Notes: generated from the letters alone by a model not told the origin. 64,000 nucleotides of DNA from Corallococcus silvisoli (GCF_009909145.1 NZ_JAAAPJ010000001.1:806001-870000); one strand, 5' to 3'. Positions 46,643 to 58,552 are shown, counted from the first letter of the stretch. Made by a program: numbers and translations.

Positions 46643-46975
46643 ATGGCCGCCAAGAAAGCCGCTGCGAAGAAGACCGCTGCTCCCGCCGCCAAGAAGGCCC
46701 CTGCTGCCAAGAAGGCCGCGGGCCGTAAGCCGAACGCCGCGTTCATGAAGGAGATGACGCCTTCCACCGAGCTGGCGGCGATCGTCGGTAACAAGCCGCT
46801 GCCCCGCACCGCGGTGGTCAGCAAGATCTGGGACTACATCAAGAAGAACAACCTCCAGGACGCGAAGAACAAGCGCCAGATCAACGCCGACGACAAGCTG
46901 AAGCCCATCTTCGGCGGCAAGAAGAACGTCACCATGTTCGAGATGACCGCGCTGGTGAACAAGCACCTGAGCTGA
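46643..46975 (+). CDS. SWIB/MDM2 domain protein with histone-H1-like tail
   Basis: A 110-residue protein. The first 35 residues are lysine/alanine-rich ('AAKKAAAKKTAAPAAKKAP'), like histone H1 and myxobacterial chromatin-type tails, and should bind DNA. Residues about 38-110 are a SWIB domain ('LAAIVGNKPLPRTAVVSKIWDYIKKNNLQDAKNKRQINADDKLKPIFGGKKNVTMFEMTALV'). Such proteins occur in chlamydiae and some deltaproteobacteria; a role in chromosome packing or transcription is likely but unproven. ATG 46643 follows GGAGGGGAGGAGAC, a very strong site, indicating high expression. Confidence 0.9.
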   Translation: MAAKKAAAKKTAAPAAKKAPAAKKAAGRKPNAAFMKEMTPSTELAAIVGNKPLPRTAVVSKIWDYIKKNNLQDAKNKRQINADDKLKPIFGGKKNVTMFEMTALVNKHLS

Positions 46976-46982
46976 GCGGTGC

Positions 46983-47066
46983 AGGGCCCGTCGGGGCCGT
47001 CGCCGGTCGCCCGAAGGACCCCGAGGGCTCGTCACGCATCGCGCGGGACGGGCCCTCCGCCTTTTT
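46983..47066 (+). terminator. Rho-independent-type terminator after SWIB gene
   Basis: AGGGCCCGTC (46983-46992) pairs perfectly with GACGGGCCCT (47047-47056), followed by a run of five T (47062-47066). The long loop can form its own hairpins. It starts eight bases after the SWIB stop. Confidence 0.65.
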
Positions 47067-47163
47067 CCCCTGTCCACCCGGAGCCCACCGGAGCGTTGAA
47101 AAGGGGGCGAAGGCCCATCTGCCCGCTGGCGGACGCGCTGCGTCGGACCTAGCTCTGCGGGTC

Positions 47164-50100
47164 ATGTACCAGGACGGGTTCGAGGCTGGGGAGCGCTCCG
47201 TACGGCAGGCGGACGCGGATGGCGCGCACACGACAGTGGAGGCCTTGGCGGAGGGCCTGTTCGAGCAGGTGCGGAGCCAGGTGCAGTCGCGGCGCGTCAC
47301 GCCGTTGTCCACCTACCGGATGCAGCTGCACCAGGGCTTCACCTTCCAGCAGGCGAAGGCCGTGGTGCCGTACCTGGCCCGGCTGGGCGTGAGCGACTTC
47401 TACGCGTCCCCCTACCTCAAGGCCACGCCGGGCAGCACCCATGGCTATGACTGCGTGGACCACCAACGGCTCAACCCGGAGGTGGGCTCACCGGAGGACC
47501 ACGAGGCCTTCTGCGACGCCCTGCGCGAGCACCAGATGGGGCAGGTGCTGGACGTGGTGCCCAACCACATGGGCATCGAGCGCGACAACCGGCTGTGGTG
47601 GGACGTGCTGGAGAACGGCCCGTCATCCGTCTACGCGAAGTTCTTCGACGTGGACTGGCGGCCGGTGAAGGACGAGCTGGCGGACAAGGTGCTCCTGCCC
47701 ATCCTGGGCGACCAGTACGGCATCGTGCTGGAGCGCGGGGAGCTGAAGCTGTCGTACGCGTCCGGCGCCTTCCACCTGCACTACTACGACCACCGGCTGC
47801 CGGTGGCCCCGCGCCAGTACGCCAGCCTCCTGGGGCATGGCCTGGAGCGGCTGCGGAATCAGCTGGGCGAGGCGTCGCCGCACCTGGTGGAGCTGCTCTC
47901 CATCCTCACCGCGCTGGAGCACCTGCCCCCGCGCACGGAGGTGAACCCGGCGAAGGTGGTGGAGCGCCACCGCGAGAAGGAGGTCATCAAGCGGCGGCTG
48001 GCCGCGGTGGTGGCGGACAGCGAGGTGCTGGCGGAGTACGTGGAGGAGAACGTCCGGGTGTTCAACGGCACGCCCGGCAACGTGCGCTCCTTCGACATGC
48101 TGGACGCGCTGCTGCAGGGGTGCAGCTACCGGCTGGCGCACTGGCGGGTGGCGGGGGAGGAGATCAACTACCGCCGCTTCTTCGACATCAATGGCCTCGC
48201 GGCCATCCGCGTGGAGGACCCGGACGTCTTCCAGGAAGCCCACCAGCTCATCTTCGACTGGCTGCGCGAGGAGCGGGTCACGGGCCTGCGAATCGACCAT
48301 CCGGACGGCCTGTTCGACCCCACCGCCTACTTCCTGGACCTCCAGGAGCGCTTCTTCGTGGAGCGCGCGCGGGCGCGCTTCGAGGCGGAGCACGCGGGCG
48401 GGGCGGGTTCGCGCTGGGCGGAGGTGGAGGCGCTGCTGCGCGCGAAGTGGCGCGGCGAGGTGATGGACACGCCGGACAGCCCGCTGCGCAAGGCGCTCTT
48501 CGTGGCGGTGGAGAAGATCCAGGGCGGCCGCGAGCGCATCCCGGACGCGTGGGGGGTGCACGGCACCACCGGCTACCGCTTCGCCAACGCGGTGAGCGGC
48601 CTCTTCGTGCACCCGGCCGCGGAGGCGCACTTGACGGAGACGTACGAGCGCTTCGCGGGCGGCACGCAGGACTTCGCGGAGCTCGTGTACCAGAAGAAGC
48701 TGCTCATCATGCGCGTGAGCATGGCGAGCGAGATCAACGTGCTGGCGCACGAGCTCAACCGCATCTCGGAGATGAACCGCCGCACGCGCGACTTCACGCT
48801 CAACAGCCTGCGGCGCGCGTTGGTGGAGTTCATCGCGCTGTTCCCCGTCTACCGCACCTACGTGGACGGCTGGCGCGCGGAGCTGGACGTGCGCGACGTG
48901 CAGTACATCGAGTGGACGCTCCAGCGCGCGAAGGAGCGCAACACCACCACCAACGCGTCCATCTTCGACTTCCTGCGCGACATCCTCCTGGGCCGCTACC
49001 CGGAGCACGTGGGCGACGAGGAGAGGGCGGTGATGCTGCGCTTCGCGATGAAGCTCCAGCAGGTGACGGGGCCCGTGATGGCCAAGGGGCTGGAGGACAC
49101 CGTCTTCTACATCTACAACCGGCTGGTGAGCCTCAACGAGGTGGGCGGCGAGCCGGAGCACTTCGGCATGCGCGCCACCACCTTCCACCTGCGCAACCAG
49201 GAGCGCGCGGAGCGCTGGCCGGGGAGCATGCTCACCTCCAGCACCCACGACACCAAGCGCAGCGAGGACGTGCGGGCGCGCATCAACGTCCTCACGGAGC
49301 TGCCAGAGGCCTGGCGCGAGCGGGTGCGCGCCTGGGCGGACCTGACGCAGCCCTTCGTCAGCCACCTGCCCTCGGGCCCCGCGCCGTCCTCCAACGACGT
49401 CTACTTGTTCTTCCAGACGCTGGTGGGCGCGTGGCCCATGGGCGAGCACGTGCCCGCCGACGAGCTGAAGGCGTTCCACCGCCGCGTGCGCGAGTACATG
49501 GGCAAGGCCATCAAGGAGGCCAAGGTCCGCACGTCGTGGACCAACCCGGACGGCGCCTATGACGACGCGATGGCGCGCTTCGTGGACGCGTGCTTCGACC
49601 CGGCGAAGGGCGGCGCGTTCCTGGACGACGTGAGGGCCTTCAAGCGCCGCATCGAGCGCGCGGGCCAGCACAACTCGCTGGGGCAGCTGCTCCTGAAGCT
49701 GGCCTCGCCCGGCGTGGCGGATACATACCAGGGCTGCGAGCTGTGGGACCTGTCGCTGGTGGATCCCGACAACCGCCGGCCGGTGGACTACGCGCTGCGA
49801 GAGAAGCTGCTCGCGGCGCTGGACGCGGCGGCGGCGAAGGACCGGCCGGCCCTGTGCGCGCGGCTGTCCGCGGACCTGGACGACGGACAGGGGAAGCTCT
49901 TCCTGCTGGCGGAGGCGCTGCGGCTGCGCCAGCGGCACGCGGACCTGTTCCGCGGCGGGGGCTACGAGGCGCTGGAGGTGTCCGGTCCCCGCTCGCCCGC
50001 GGCGGTGGCGTTCGCGCGCACGCACGGTGCCAGCGTGCTGATTGCCTGCGCGCCGCGTTACACCTTGGAGGCGCTGGAGTCAGGCGGGCTGGCGAAGGCC

Positions 50101-50267
50101 TACGACGGCACGTTCCTGGACCTTCCGGAGGCATATGCGGGCATGATGTTCCGCAATGTCTTCACCGGGCGCCCCGTCCGTCCCCAGCCGGGGCCGGGAG
50201 GCGTGGGGCTGGCCCTGGGGCCGCTCCTCGCGGAGTTCCCGGTGGTGCTGCTGGAGAGGAGCACTGG

Positions 50268-50271
<4 letters not shown>
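47164..50271 (+). CDS. treY: malto-oligosyltrehalose synthase
   Basis: A 1035-residue GH13 enzyme that turns the reducing end of maltodextrin into a trehalose unit. Family motifs: 'STYRMQLHQGFTFQQAKAVVPYLARLGVSDFYASP', 'LDVVPNHMGIERDN', 'VTGLRIDHPDGLFDP' (catalytic Asp region), 'GTTGYRFAN' and, near the end, 'SLGQLLLKLASPGVADTYQGCELWDLSLVDPDNRRPVDY'. The first 48 residues before the domain are an extra tail and the ribosome-binding site is weak, so a later start is possible. It overlaps glgX by four bases. The expected partner TreZ is not in the window. Confidence 0.94.
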
Positions 50272-52412
<2,141 letters not shown>

Positions 52413-52525
52413 CCGCCGGGGCCGTCCCGGGGTAGGCAGCGGATTCGAGACGCGCGGCGCGGCACCTCCCCCGGGGTGCCTTCCGCTGGCGCGCGGCGGC
52501 TGACCGACCGGGAACGGATGCGCGC

Positions 52526-53521
52526 GTGACGACCAACACACTCTGGCTCTGGGTGGGCTTCAACGTCTTCGTCCTGGCGATGCTCGCCCTGGACCTGGGG
52601 CTGTTCCACCGCAAGGAGCACGTGGTGTCGCCGAAGGAGGCGACGCTGTGGACGCTGGTGTGGGTGAGCATCAGCCTCGCGTTCTGCGGGGGCGTCCTGC
52701 ACTACGGCGGCCGGGGCCCGGCGCTGGAGTGGCTGACGGCGTACGTGGTGGAGTACGCGCTGTCGGTCGACAACCTCTTCGTCTTCCTGATGGTGTTCGG
52801 CTACTTCCGCGTGCCGCCGCAGCACCAGCACCGGGTGCTCTTCTGGGGCATCCTGGGCGCGTTCGTGATGCGCGCGCTGCTCATCGTCGCGGGCACCGCG
52901 CTGGTCGCGCGCTTCAACTGGCTCATCTTCCTGTTCGGCGCGTTCCTCGTCTACACGGCCTCCAAGATGCTGTGGGCCAAGGACGACGACGAGGTGGACC
53001 CGGAGGCGGGGCTCATCGTCCGGATGGCGCGGCGCCTGTTGCCGGTGGCGCGGCAGGGCGAGGGCAGCCGCTTCTTCCTCACCGAGGACGGCCGGCGCAA
53101 GGTGACGCCGCTGTTCATCGTCCTGCTGGTGGTGGAGGCGACGGACCTGCTCTTCGCCATGGACTCCATCCCCGCGGTGCTGGGCATCAGCAAGGACCCG
53201 TTCATCATCTACTCGTCCAACGTCTGCGCCATCCTGGGCCTGCGCTCGCTGTTCTTCGTCGTCTCCAGCCTGATGGAGAAGTTCCACCTGCTGAAGGCCG
53301 CGCTGGGCGTCATCCTGGCCTTCGTGGGCGTGAAGATGCTCATCGAGCACTGGTACAAGATCCCCATCGGCGTCTCGCTGTCGATCATCGGCGGGTGTCT
53401 GGGGGTGGCCATCCTCGCGTCGCTGGTGTTCCCCAAGCCCCCGGAGGCGGAGCAGCCCCCGGAGGTGGCGGAGGCGGACAAGACCCCGGAGGCGCCGGCC
53501 CGGAAGCAGGAGCGCGGCTGA
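52526..53521 (+). CDS. TerC family membrane protein
   Basis: A 331-residue protein with eight or nine transmembrane helices. TerC signatures: 'WVGFNVFVLAMLALDLGLF' (helix 1), 'EYALSVDNLFVFLMVF' and 'LLVVEATDLLFAMDSIPAVLGIS' with conserved Asp residues. Family members (TerC, Alx, MeeF-like) are linked with tellurite resistance and manganese export. The start is GTG 52526; a nearby upstream ATG is out of frame. The Pro/Glu-rich tail of about 30 residues is cytoplasmic. I looked upstream for a manganese riboswitch and did not find one. Confidence 0.9.
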   Translation: MTTNTLWLWVGFNVFVLAMLALDLGLFHRKEHVVSPKEATLWTLVWVSISLAFCGGVLHYGGRGPALEWLTAYVVEYALSVDNLFVFLMVFGYFRVPPQHQHRVLFWGILGAFVMRALLIVAGTALVARFNWLIFLFGAFLVYTASKMLWAKDDDEVDPEAGLIVRMARRLLPVARQGEGSRFFLTEDGRRKVTPLFIVLLVVEATDLLFAMDSIPAVLGISKDPFIIYSSNVCAILGLRSLFFVVSSLMEKFHLLKAALGVILAFVGVKMLIEHWYKIPIGVSLSIIGGCLGVAILASLVFPKPPEAEQPPEVAEADKTPEAPARKQERG

Positions 53522-53584
53522 CGGGCAGCGCCGGGGCCTGTGTTTCCCTTGCATCGGGCGGGAGTCGCTGCCAAGTCTTCCGCC

Positions 53585-53968
53585 ATGTCCACCGCCACCA
53601 CCGATGGCATCCGCGTCACCGTGGAGCCGACCTTCTGGCCGGAGCGCAGCACGCCTGAGTCCGGTCAGTTCGCCTTCATGTACAAGGTGGAGATCGCCAA
53701 CGAAGGCGAGGTCCCCGCGCAGCTCCACGCCCGGCACTGGCTCATCACCGACGCCCAGGGGCACGTGGACGAGGTGAAGGGCGAGGGCGTGGTGGGCCGC
53801 CAGCCTCACCTCAAGCCGGGCGAGCGGTTCGAGTACACGAGCTGGGCGATGCTGCGCACGCCCTTCGGCACCATGCGCGGCACCTACGAGATGGTGCGCC
53901 CGGATGGCACGCGCTTCGAGGCGCGCATCGCCGAGTTCGCCCTCACGCTGCCCCACTCGCTGCACTGA
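53585..53968 (+). CDS. apaG: ApaG protein
   Basis: A 127-residue ApaG: a fibronectin-III-like fold with the conserved 'FMYKVEIANEGEVPAQLHARHWLITDAQGHVDEVKGEGVVGRQPHLKPGE...EYTSW' core. The length equals Escherichia coli ApaG. It is associated with magnesium/cobalt homeostasis, but molecular action is unsettled. The ATG at 53585 yields the normal N-terminus; a longer frame upstream lacks family similarity. It is 20 bases before hemH. Confidence 0.92.
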   Translation: MSTATTDGIRVTVEPTFWPERSTPESGQFAFMYKVEIANEGEVPAQLHARHWLITDAQGHVDEVKGEGVVGRQPHLKPGERFEYTSWAMLRTPFGTMRGTYEMVRPDGTRFEARIAEFALTLPHSLH

Positions 53969-53988
53969 AGGCCCCGGGGGGACACGCC

Positions 53989-55056
53989 ATGGCCGTGCCG
54001 ACCACGAAGCGGGGGCTGCTGCTCGTCAACCTGGGGACGCCGGACGCGCCCGAGTCCGGGCCGGTGCGCCGCTACCTGCGCGAGTTCCTCAGCGACCCGC
54101 GCGTCATCGACATCCACCCCGTGGGGCGCTGGTTCCTGCTGAACCTCTTCATCCTGCCCTTCCGCCCCGCGAAGAGCGCGGAGGCGTACCGCAAGGTGTG
54201 GATGCGGGAGGGTTCGCCGCTGCTCGTGCACGGCCGCGCGCTGGAGGCCGCGGTGGCCGAGCGGCTGAAGGACGACTACGAGGTGGCGCTGGCCATGCGC
54301 TACGGCAACCCGTCGTTGCCGGACACCGTCGCGGCGCTCCGGGCGAAGGGCGTGTCGGAGTTCACGGTGCTGCCGCTGTACCCGCAGGAGGCGACGTCGT
54401 CCGCGTCATCATCGCTGGCGCGCCTCTACGAGGTGCTGGCGGAGGGCTGGGACGTCCCCAACGTGCGCGCGGTGCCGGCCTTCCACGACGACGCGGGCTT
54501 CCTGGACGCGTTCGCGGCGGTGGCCCGGCCGGTGATCTCCGACGCGCGCGCGGACCACGTGCTCTTCAGCTTCCACGGGCTGCCGGAGCGGCACATGCGC
54601 AAGAGCGACCCGACGGGGCGGCACTGCCTGGCGTCCCAGGGCTGCTGCGACGTGCTGACGGCCGAGAACCGGCACTGCTACCGCGCGCAGTGCTACTCCA
54701 CGGCGCGGCTCCTGGCCCAGCGGCTGGGGCTGCCGGAGGGCGGCTACACCGTGGCCTTCCAGTCGCGCCTGGGGCGCACGCCGTGGGTGAAGCCCTACAC
54801 GGACGTGGTGCTGCCGGAGCTGGCGGCGAAGGGCGTGAAGCGGCTGGCGGTGATGTGCCCGGCCTTCGTGGCGGACTGCCTGGAGACGCTGGAAGAGATA
54901 GGCCTCCGCGCGAAGGAGCAGTTCGTGGAGGCGGGCGGGGAGGCGCTGACGCTGGTGCCGTCCCTCAACGCCCACCCGGAGTGGGTGGACGCCGTGGTGC
55001 GGATGGTGCGCGCGTCGGACGGGCCGTCCGCTACGGCGTCGGCGGGGTCGCGGTAG
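53989..55056 (+). CDS. hemH: ferrochelatase with internal cysteine block
   Basis: A 355-residue enzyme inserting Fe(II) into protoporphyrin IX (or coproporphyrin) to make heme. Family motifs: 'LLLVNLGTPDAPESGPVRRYLREFLSDPRVID', 'LPLYPQ', 'SFHGLPERHM' (catalytic His) and 'TVAFQSRLGRTPWVKPYTD'. Cysteines at 213, 219, 220, 230 and 235 fit the class of bacterial ferrochelatases, including a myxobacterial one as I recall, with an internally ligated [2Fe-2S] cluster. The last 26 bases overlap the convergent lipoprotein gene. ATG 53989 is in good context. Confidence 0.94.
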   Translation: MAVPTTKRGLLLVNLGTPDAPESGPVRRYLREFLSDPRVIDIHPVGRWFLLNLFILPFRPAKSAEAYRKVWMREGSPLLVHGRALEAAVAERLKDDYEVALAMRYGNPSLPDTVAALRAKGVSEFTVLPLYPQEATSSASSSLARLYEVLAEGWDVPNVRAVPAFHDDAGFLDAFAAVARPVISDARADHVLFSFHGLPERHMRKSDPTGRHCLASQGCCDVLTAENRHCYRAQCYSTARLLAQRLGLPEGGYTVAFQSRLGRTPWVKPYTDVVLPELAAKGVKRLAVMCPAFVADCLETLEEIGLRAKEQFVEAGGEALTLVPSLNAHPEWVDAVVRMVRASDGPSATASAGSR

Positions 55057-56107
55057 GCGGGGTCGCGGTGGGCGTCTGGGGCGCGCTGACGGGCGTGACG
55101 CGGGCCTGGTAGGTGCCCACGGGCAGGTTCACCGCGGGCTGGGCGGGGCCGGTGATGGTGGTGGAGAGGGTGCCCTCCCACGAGCGCCACTGCCCGGCCT
55201 TCACCAGGAACTCCCCCTTGCCGCGGACCTTCACGGTGGCGCCCAGCTCGGTGCCTTCGGGAGGCCCGGTGGGGGCCGCGGGGGCGTCCGCGGGCTCGTC
55301 GGCGCCTTCGGTGGGGGTGCCGCCTTCGGTGCCCGTCATGCGCACGCCCTTCTTGGCGCCGCTGTTGACCACGCTGACGCGCGGGGCGGAGAGGGTGCCG
55401 CCGAACTGCTCCACGATGTCGTACTCGAGCGTGGCCACCTGCTCGCCGTTGTCGCCCGGGCTGACGGAGACGAGCTTCACGCGGTTGTGGCGCTCGCCGC
55501 CGGGGTCGCGGCGGAACTGGGTGCCCAGGGCGTCCGGGGCGGTCAGCTCGGTGCCCAGGGACCACGTCTCACCGGGGCGCACGGGGTCGCGCGGCAGCTC
55601 CAGCACCAGCGTGGCCAGGTTGCGCTCCAGGCCATGGAGCCCGTCGATGATGAAGCCGCGGTCGCTGAAGCTGGCGTCCTCCGGGGCTCCGCCCGCGGGC
55701 GTCACGCGCAGGTGGCGCTCACCGGAGCGGTCCAGCTCCAGGAGGTAGGTGATCTCCGAGGGGACGGGGGCCGCGGCGGCCGTGGGGGCCGGGGCGGGGG
55801 CGGCCTTGGCGCCCTTCTTCTTCTTGTCGGCCTTGGGCTCCGCGGGAGCGGACTCGGGGACTGCCGCGTTGCGGTCCAGCGCGAGGCCCAGGCGGAAGGA
55901 GATGGGGGCGTCCTGGACGAGCTTCCAGCGCAGCACGACGGCGTCCTTGGGCACGGCGGGCGCCGCGGGGGGCGGCGCGGCCTCCTCGACGGGGGCGGGC
56001 GCGGTGGCCCCGGGCGGGCGCGGGATGGGCTCCATCTTCCCGGGGGCTTCCTGCTTGCAGGCGGTGAACGCGAGGGCAACGAGCAGACCGGACAGACTTC
56101 GCTTCAC
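55031..56107 (-). CDS. lipoprotein of unknown function
   Basis: A 358-residue protein starting at GTG 56107 after AGGAG. The lipoprotein signal 'LLVALAFTAC' puts the lipidated Cys at about residue 17. It is followed by a long Pro/Ala-rich, low-complexity stretch (to about 105, including 'KADKKKKGAKAAPAPAPTAAAAP'), then beta-rich sections ('YLLELDRSGERHLRV', 'LATLVLELPRDPVRPGETWSLGTEL', 'VATLEYDIVEQFGGTL', 'KAGQWRSWEGTLSTTI') that suggest a surface domain. No known family is assigned. The final 26 bases are shared with the hemH end in convergent orientation. Confidence 0.75.
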   Translation of the reverse strand: MKRSLSGLLVALAFTACKQEAPGKMEPIPRPPGATAPAPVEEAAPPPAAPAVPKDAVVLRWKLVQDAPISFRLGLALDRNAAVPESAPAEPKADKKKKGAKAAPAPAPTAAAAPVPSEITYLLELDRSGERHLRVTPAGGAPEDASFSDRGFIIDGLHGLERNLATLVLELPRDPVRPGETWSLGTELTAPDALGTQFRRDPGGERHNRVKLVSVSPGDNGEQVATLEYDIVEQFGGTLSAPRVSVVNSGAKKGVRMTGTEGGTPTEGADEPADAPAAPTGPPEGTELGATVKVRGKGEFLVKAGQWRSWEGTLSTTITGPAQPAVNLPVGTYQARVTPVSAPQTPTATPPTATPPTP

Positions 56108-56537
56108 GGGGACACTCCTGGGTGACCGTCGCGGGATAGCGGAGCGGACGGCGGTTGTAAAAGGGAGAAGGTGGATTGACGCGGCCCGCTGAAGTGGGGG
56201 CTTCAAGGATGGCCGTACGGTGCCACGCCCCGGGGTGAAGCCCTGGGGCTCGGTCCCCTCTCCAAGAAGGGAGCCTGGGGGAGCGGGGCCCCCGACCGCA
56301 AGACCCCTCGGCCATCAGGAGGACCCCCGGGCTTCCGCCGGGCGCGGTCCTCTTCCCGGATCTGGGGGCGCGCCGCGAAGCCCTCCTCGCGCGTATCGTC
56401 GGCGCTGCCAGGGATTGAAGGACGCCCAAGGTGAGGTCGGCCGTTTCGTCCTGGCGATGGGAGGTGCTGACTCGCGGGGGTCCGCGTTGAGCGCTGTCGT
56501 CGACGACTGCTACCTTCGCGGCACGAGGGGACGAACC
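56108..56537. other. 430-base intergenic region with a stable stem-loop
   Basis: Between the lipoprotein and aldo/keto reductase genes no protein frame has convincing content. A stem-loop at 56319-56352 pairs GAGGACC with GGTCCTC and, inside it, CCCGG with CCGGG around a seven-base loop. The promoter of the reductase gene is probably near 56400-56530. Confidence 0.4.
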
Positions 56538-58220
56538 ATGTTTTGCCGACGCTGTCACAAACGCGCGAACCAGTGCATCTGCCGCGCGGGCCCGCAGCTC
56601 CGAGCGGTCGAGCGGGGCTCCATCGCGGGCCCGAGCGGTCAGCTCCCCATGGGCGTCACGCACCCCGTGCTGGATCCGCCCCCGGGGCTCGCCACCGAGC
56701 TGGACGACCGCGACCTCGACCAGGCTTTCGGCACGGACGTTGGCAAGACCCGGCCGAACGTGGAGAAGAAGCGGATCATCGGCCAGGCGCTGGACGCGGG
56801 CTACCGGCTCCTGGACTGCGCGCTCCTCTACGATTCGTTCGCCAGTGTCTGTGAGTGCTTGCGCGAGCGCGACCTGCTCGACGAGGCCTTCATCCTCTTC
56901 AAGGTGAAGCCCACGGAGATCGCCGAGCTGCGAGGCGTCTTCCGGCCGCTGGGGCGGGGGCCGGACATCCTGATGCTGCACGAGATGGCGGCGACCACCT
57001 CGAAGACGGTGACCGCGATCGGCGAGCTGGCCAATCGGATCCGCAGCGGCAACGGGCGCTACCTGGGCCTCAGCAACGTCACCACCGTGGAGGAGCTGCG
57101 CACCCTCTGCGAGGCCGCGCGGGGCTTCCGGGTGCCGGTGTCCTGCGTCCAGAACCGGTGCAGCCCGTACTACCAGGACACGGAGATCCGCCGGTACTGC
57201 CGCGAGCAGGGCATCGTGTACCTCGCGTACGGGCTGATGGGCAGCCGGCAGCAGGGGGCCTGTCACGGTGAGGGTTACGGGCTGCCGACGCTGTATCTGT
57301 TGCCCACCCTGGACCCGCGACTGGAGGCCCTGGCCGGGGGACTCCAGCTCCGGGATGCGGGTCGGCTCCGGCCGGCCTCGACGGGCGAGCTGCTGCTGTA
57401 CTGGGCGTTCATGCAGAACGTCATCCCCGTGGCCTTCTCCACCGACCGGGAGCGGGTGCGCTACAACCTGGAGGCGACCCAGATCAGCGCGGGGGCCACG
57501 CTGCGAGGCATCGAGGCGCTGTTCAGCGTCCCCCAGATGGACGGCGCCCGCGCCATCCGGACTCGCGATTCGCCGATTCGCGCGCTCTACATGGCGCTCC
57601 GCGACCCGACGGCGTGGTGGCTCCTGGACGAGGTGTGCCGGGTCTCCGGACCGCTGATGGCCGCGCTGGTCGAGCGCGCGGGGCTCGGGTCCTCCGTGGC
57701 GTTGCGCAACATCGTCTACAACCTGATGCGCTTCGTCGCCGACCTCCAGTCCAACAACATGCCCTGGCAGGAGACCCTGCGGGACGAGTTCCAGCAGCTC
57801 GACACGGCGTTCCGGAGCGCGGGGGACGCGGACGCGAAGCGGCGCCTCTTCGAGCTCTGCTACGAGTGGTTGATGAAGGACTCCCTGGCGGGCGGTGGCG
57901 TGAAGGAGGCCCTGGACCGGCCCGGGGAGATCCGCAACGGCAGATATGTCCCGGCGCACCCGGTGACCGCCACGGGGCGGCTCGCGGCGGGGCAGTCAGC
58001 CCGGCTCGTCGAGCGGCGGCCGGACGTGGGGACCGTGCTCACCCTCAAGGAGAGCGACCACTCCACGTACATGGATGGCTATACCCCCGTGGAGTTCGAG
58101 GACCTGGCCGCGAACCAGGTCTACGACGTGCTCTACTGCGGGCAGCACGACCTCAGCGTCCGGCTCTTGTCAGCGGGCTCCCGGCCCAAGGCGGCGGTCC
58201 TCAAGCCCGAGCCGTTATGA
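56538..58220 (+). CDS. aldo/keto reductase with N-terminal Cys motif and large C-terminal extension
   Basis: A 560-residue protein. Residues 3-15 form a CX2C...CXC element (C3, C6, C13, C15), possibly zinc-binding. Residues about 65-355 match the aldo/keto reductase barrel; the catalytic tetrad is complete with D93, Y98, K122 and H148 in 'YRLLDCALLYDS', 'ILFKVK' and 'ILMLHEM'. The following roughly 200 residues are not a known AKR element; they appear helical, then beta-rich near the end. ATG 56538 has GAGGGG upstream. The physiological substrate is unknown. Most AKRs stop at 300-330 residues, so this architecture is notable. Confidence 0.72.
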   Translation: MFCRRCHKRANQCICRAGPQLRAVERGSIAGPSGQLPMGVTHPVLDPPPGLATELDDRDLDQAFGTDVGKTRPNVEKKRIIGQALDAGYRLLDCALLYDSFASVCECLRERDLLDEAFILFKVKPTEIAELRGVFRPLGRGPDILMLHEMAATTSKTVTAIGELANRIRSGNGRYLGLSNVTTVEELRTLCEAARGFRVPVSCVQNRCSPYYQDTEIRRYCREQGIVYLAYGLMGSRQQGACHGEGYGLPTLYLLPTLDPRLEALAGGLQLRDAGRLRPASTGELLLYWAFMQNVIPVAFSTDRERVRYNLEATQISAGATLRGIEALFSVPQMDGARAIRTRDSPIRALYMALRDPTAWWLLDEVCRVSGPLMAALVERAGLGSSVALRNIVYNLMRFVADLQSNNMPWQETLRDEFQQLDTAFRSAGDADAKRRLFELCYEWLMKDSLAGGGVKEALDRPGEIRNGRYVPAHPVTATGRLAAGQSARLVERRPDVGTVLTLKESDHSTYMDGYTPVEFEDLAANQVYDVLYCGQHDLSVRLLSAGSRPKAAVLKPEPL

Positions 58221-58248
58221 GCGTGGGGGCGGGGGCGTTGGTGGCCGC

Positions 58249-58416
58249 TCACCCTTCGCGGGGGGCCGCCGCGCGGGACAGCCGGTCGCGCACGGCGATG
58301 CCCAGGCCGCTGGCGGCGGGCAGGCAGGCCACGAGCACGTCGTGGCCCTGTTCATCCGCCTCCCGCAGCCGCGCATAGAGGACGCGCGCGGCCTCCGCCG
58401 GTTGTCTGGGATCGCG
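58249..58416 (-). pseudogene. tsaC: 3' fragment of a Sua5/TsaC-type threonylcarbamoyl-AMP synthase gene
   Basis: On the minus strand one frame reads 'RDPRQPAEAARVLYARLREADEQG', continues 'LAASGLGIAVRDRLSRAAAPREG'-like and stops at 58249. This is the typical C-terminal end of Sua5-type L-threonylcarbamoyladenylate synthases (tRNA t6A pathway). It has no start, and an in-frame stop lies two codons upstream, at 58420. It marks the left boundary of the island; the same 3' end begins again at 63978. Confidence 0.65.
58258..58280. repeat. left copy of the 23-base-plus direct repeat (att-like)
   Basis: Identical over 23 bases to 63978-64000, the last bases of the window. It lies inside the tsaC 3' end. 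The bases just before it differ (C at 58257, A at 63977), so identity begins exactly here; its right end cannot be seen. Confidence 0.85.
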
Positions 58417-58459
58417 TATTCAAGGGAGGGTTTTGCCTGCACCGTGGTCCCTTGATACG
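58415..58459. repeat. imperfect inverted repeat at the island's left junction
   Basis: CGTATTCAAGGGA (58415-58427) pairs with TCCCTTGATACG (58448-58459), 12 pairs with one bulged T, spanning a 20-base spacer. It begins exactly where similarity to tsaC ends, so it may be a recombinase arm site or a hairpin used in excision. Confidence 0.5.
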
Positions 58460-58552
58460 ATTTCTATATGCTTCGGCTTGAGGCCCTAACGCCCTCAAGA
58501 TCGCTGAGGCTTCGAATGCGTGCTCAGTCGTGGCAACCGGTTAGGGGTGAGG

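Noticed and set aside
52413..52525. Possible manganese (yybP-ykoY) riboswitch before the TerC gene
   Set aside because: The conserved loop sequences could not be matched; only a generic GC-rich hairpin is present.
58249..58416. A tRNA 3' end as the integration target
   Set aside because: No T-arm or acceptor sequence is present in the repeat; the frame matches the end of a Sua5/TsaC protein.
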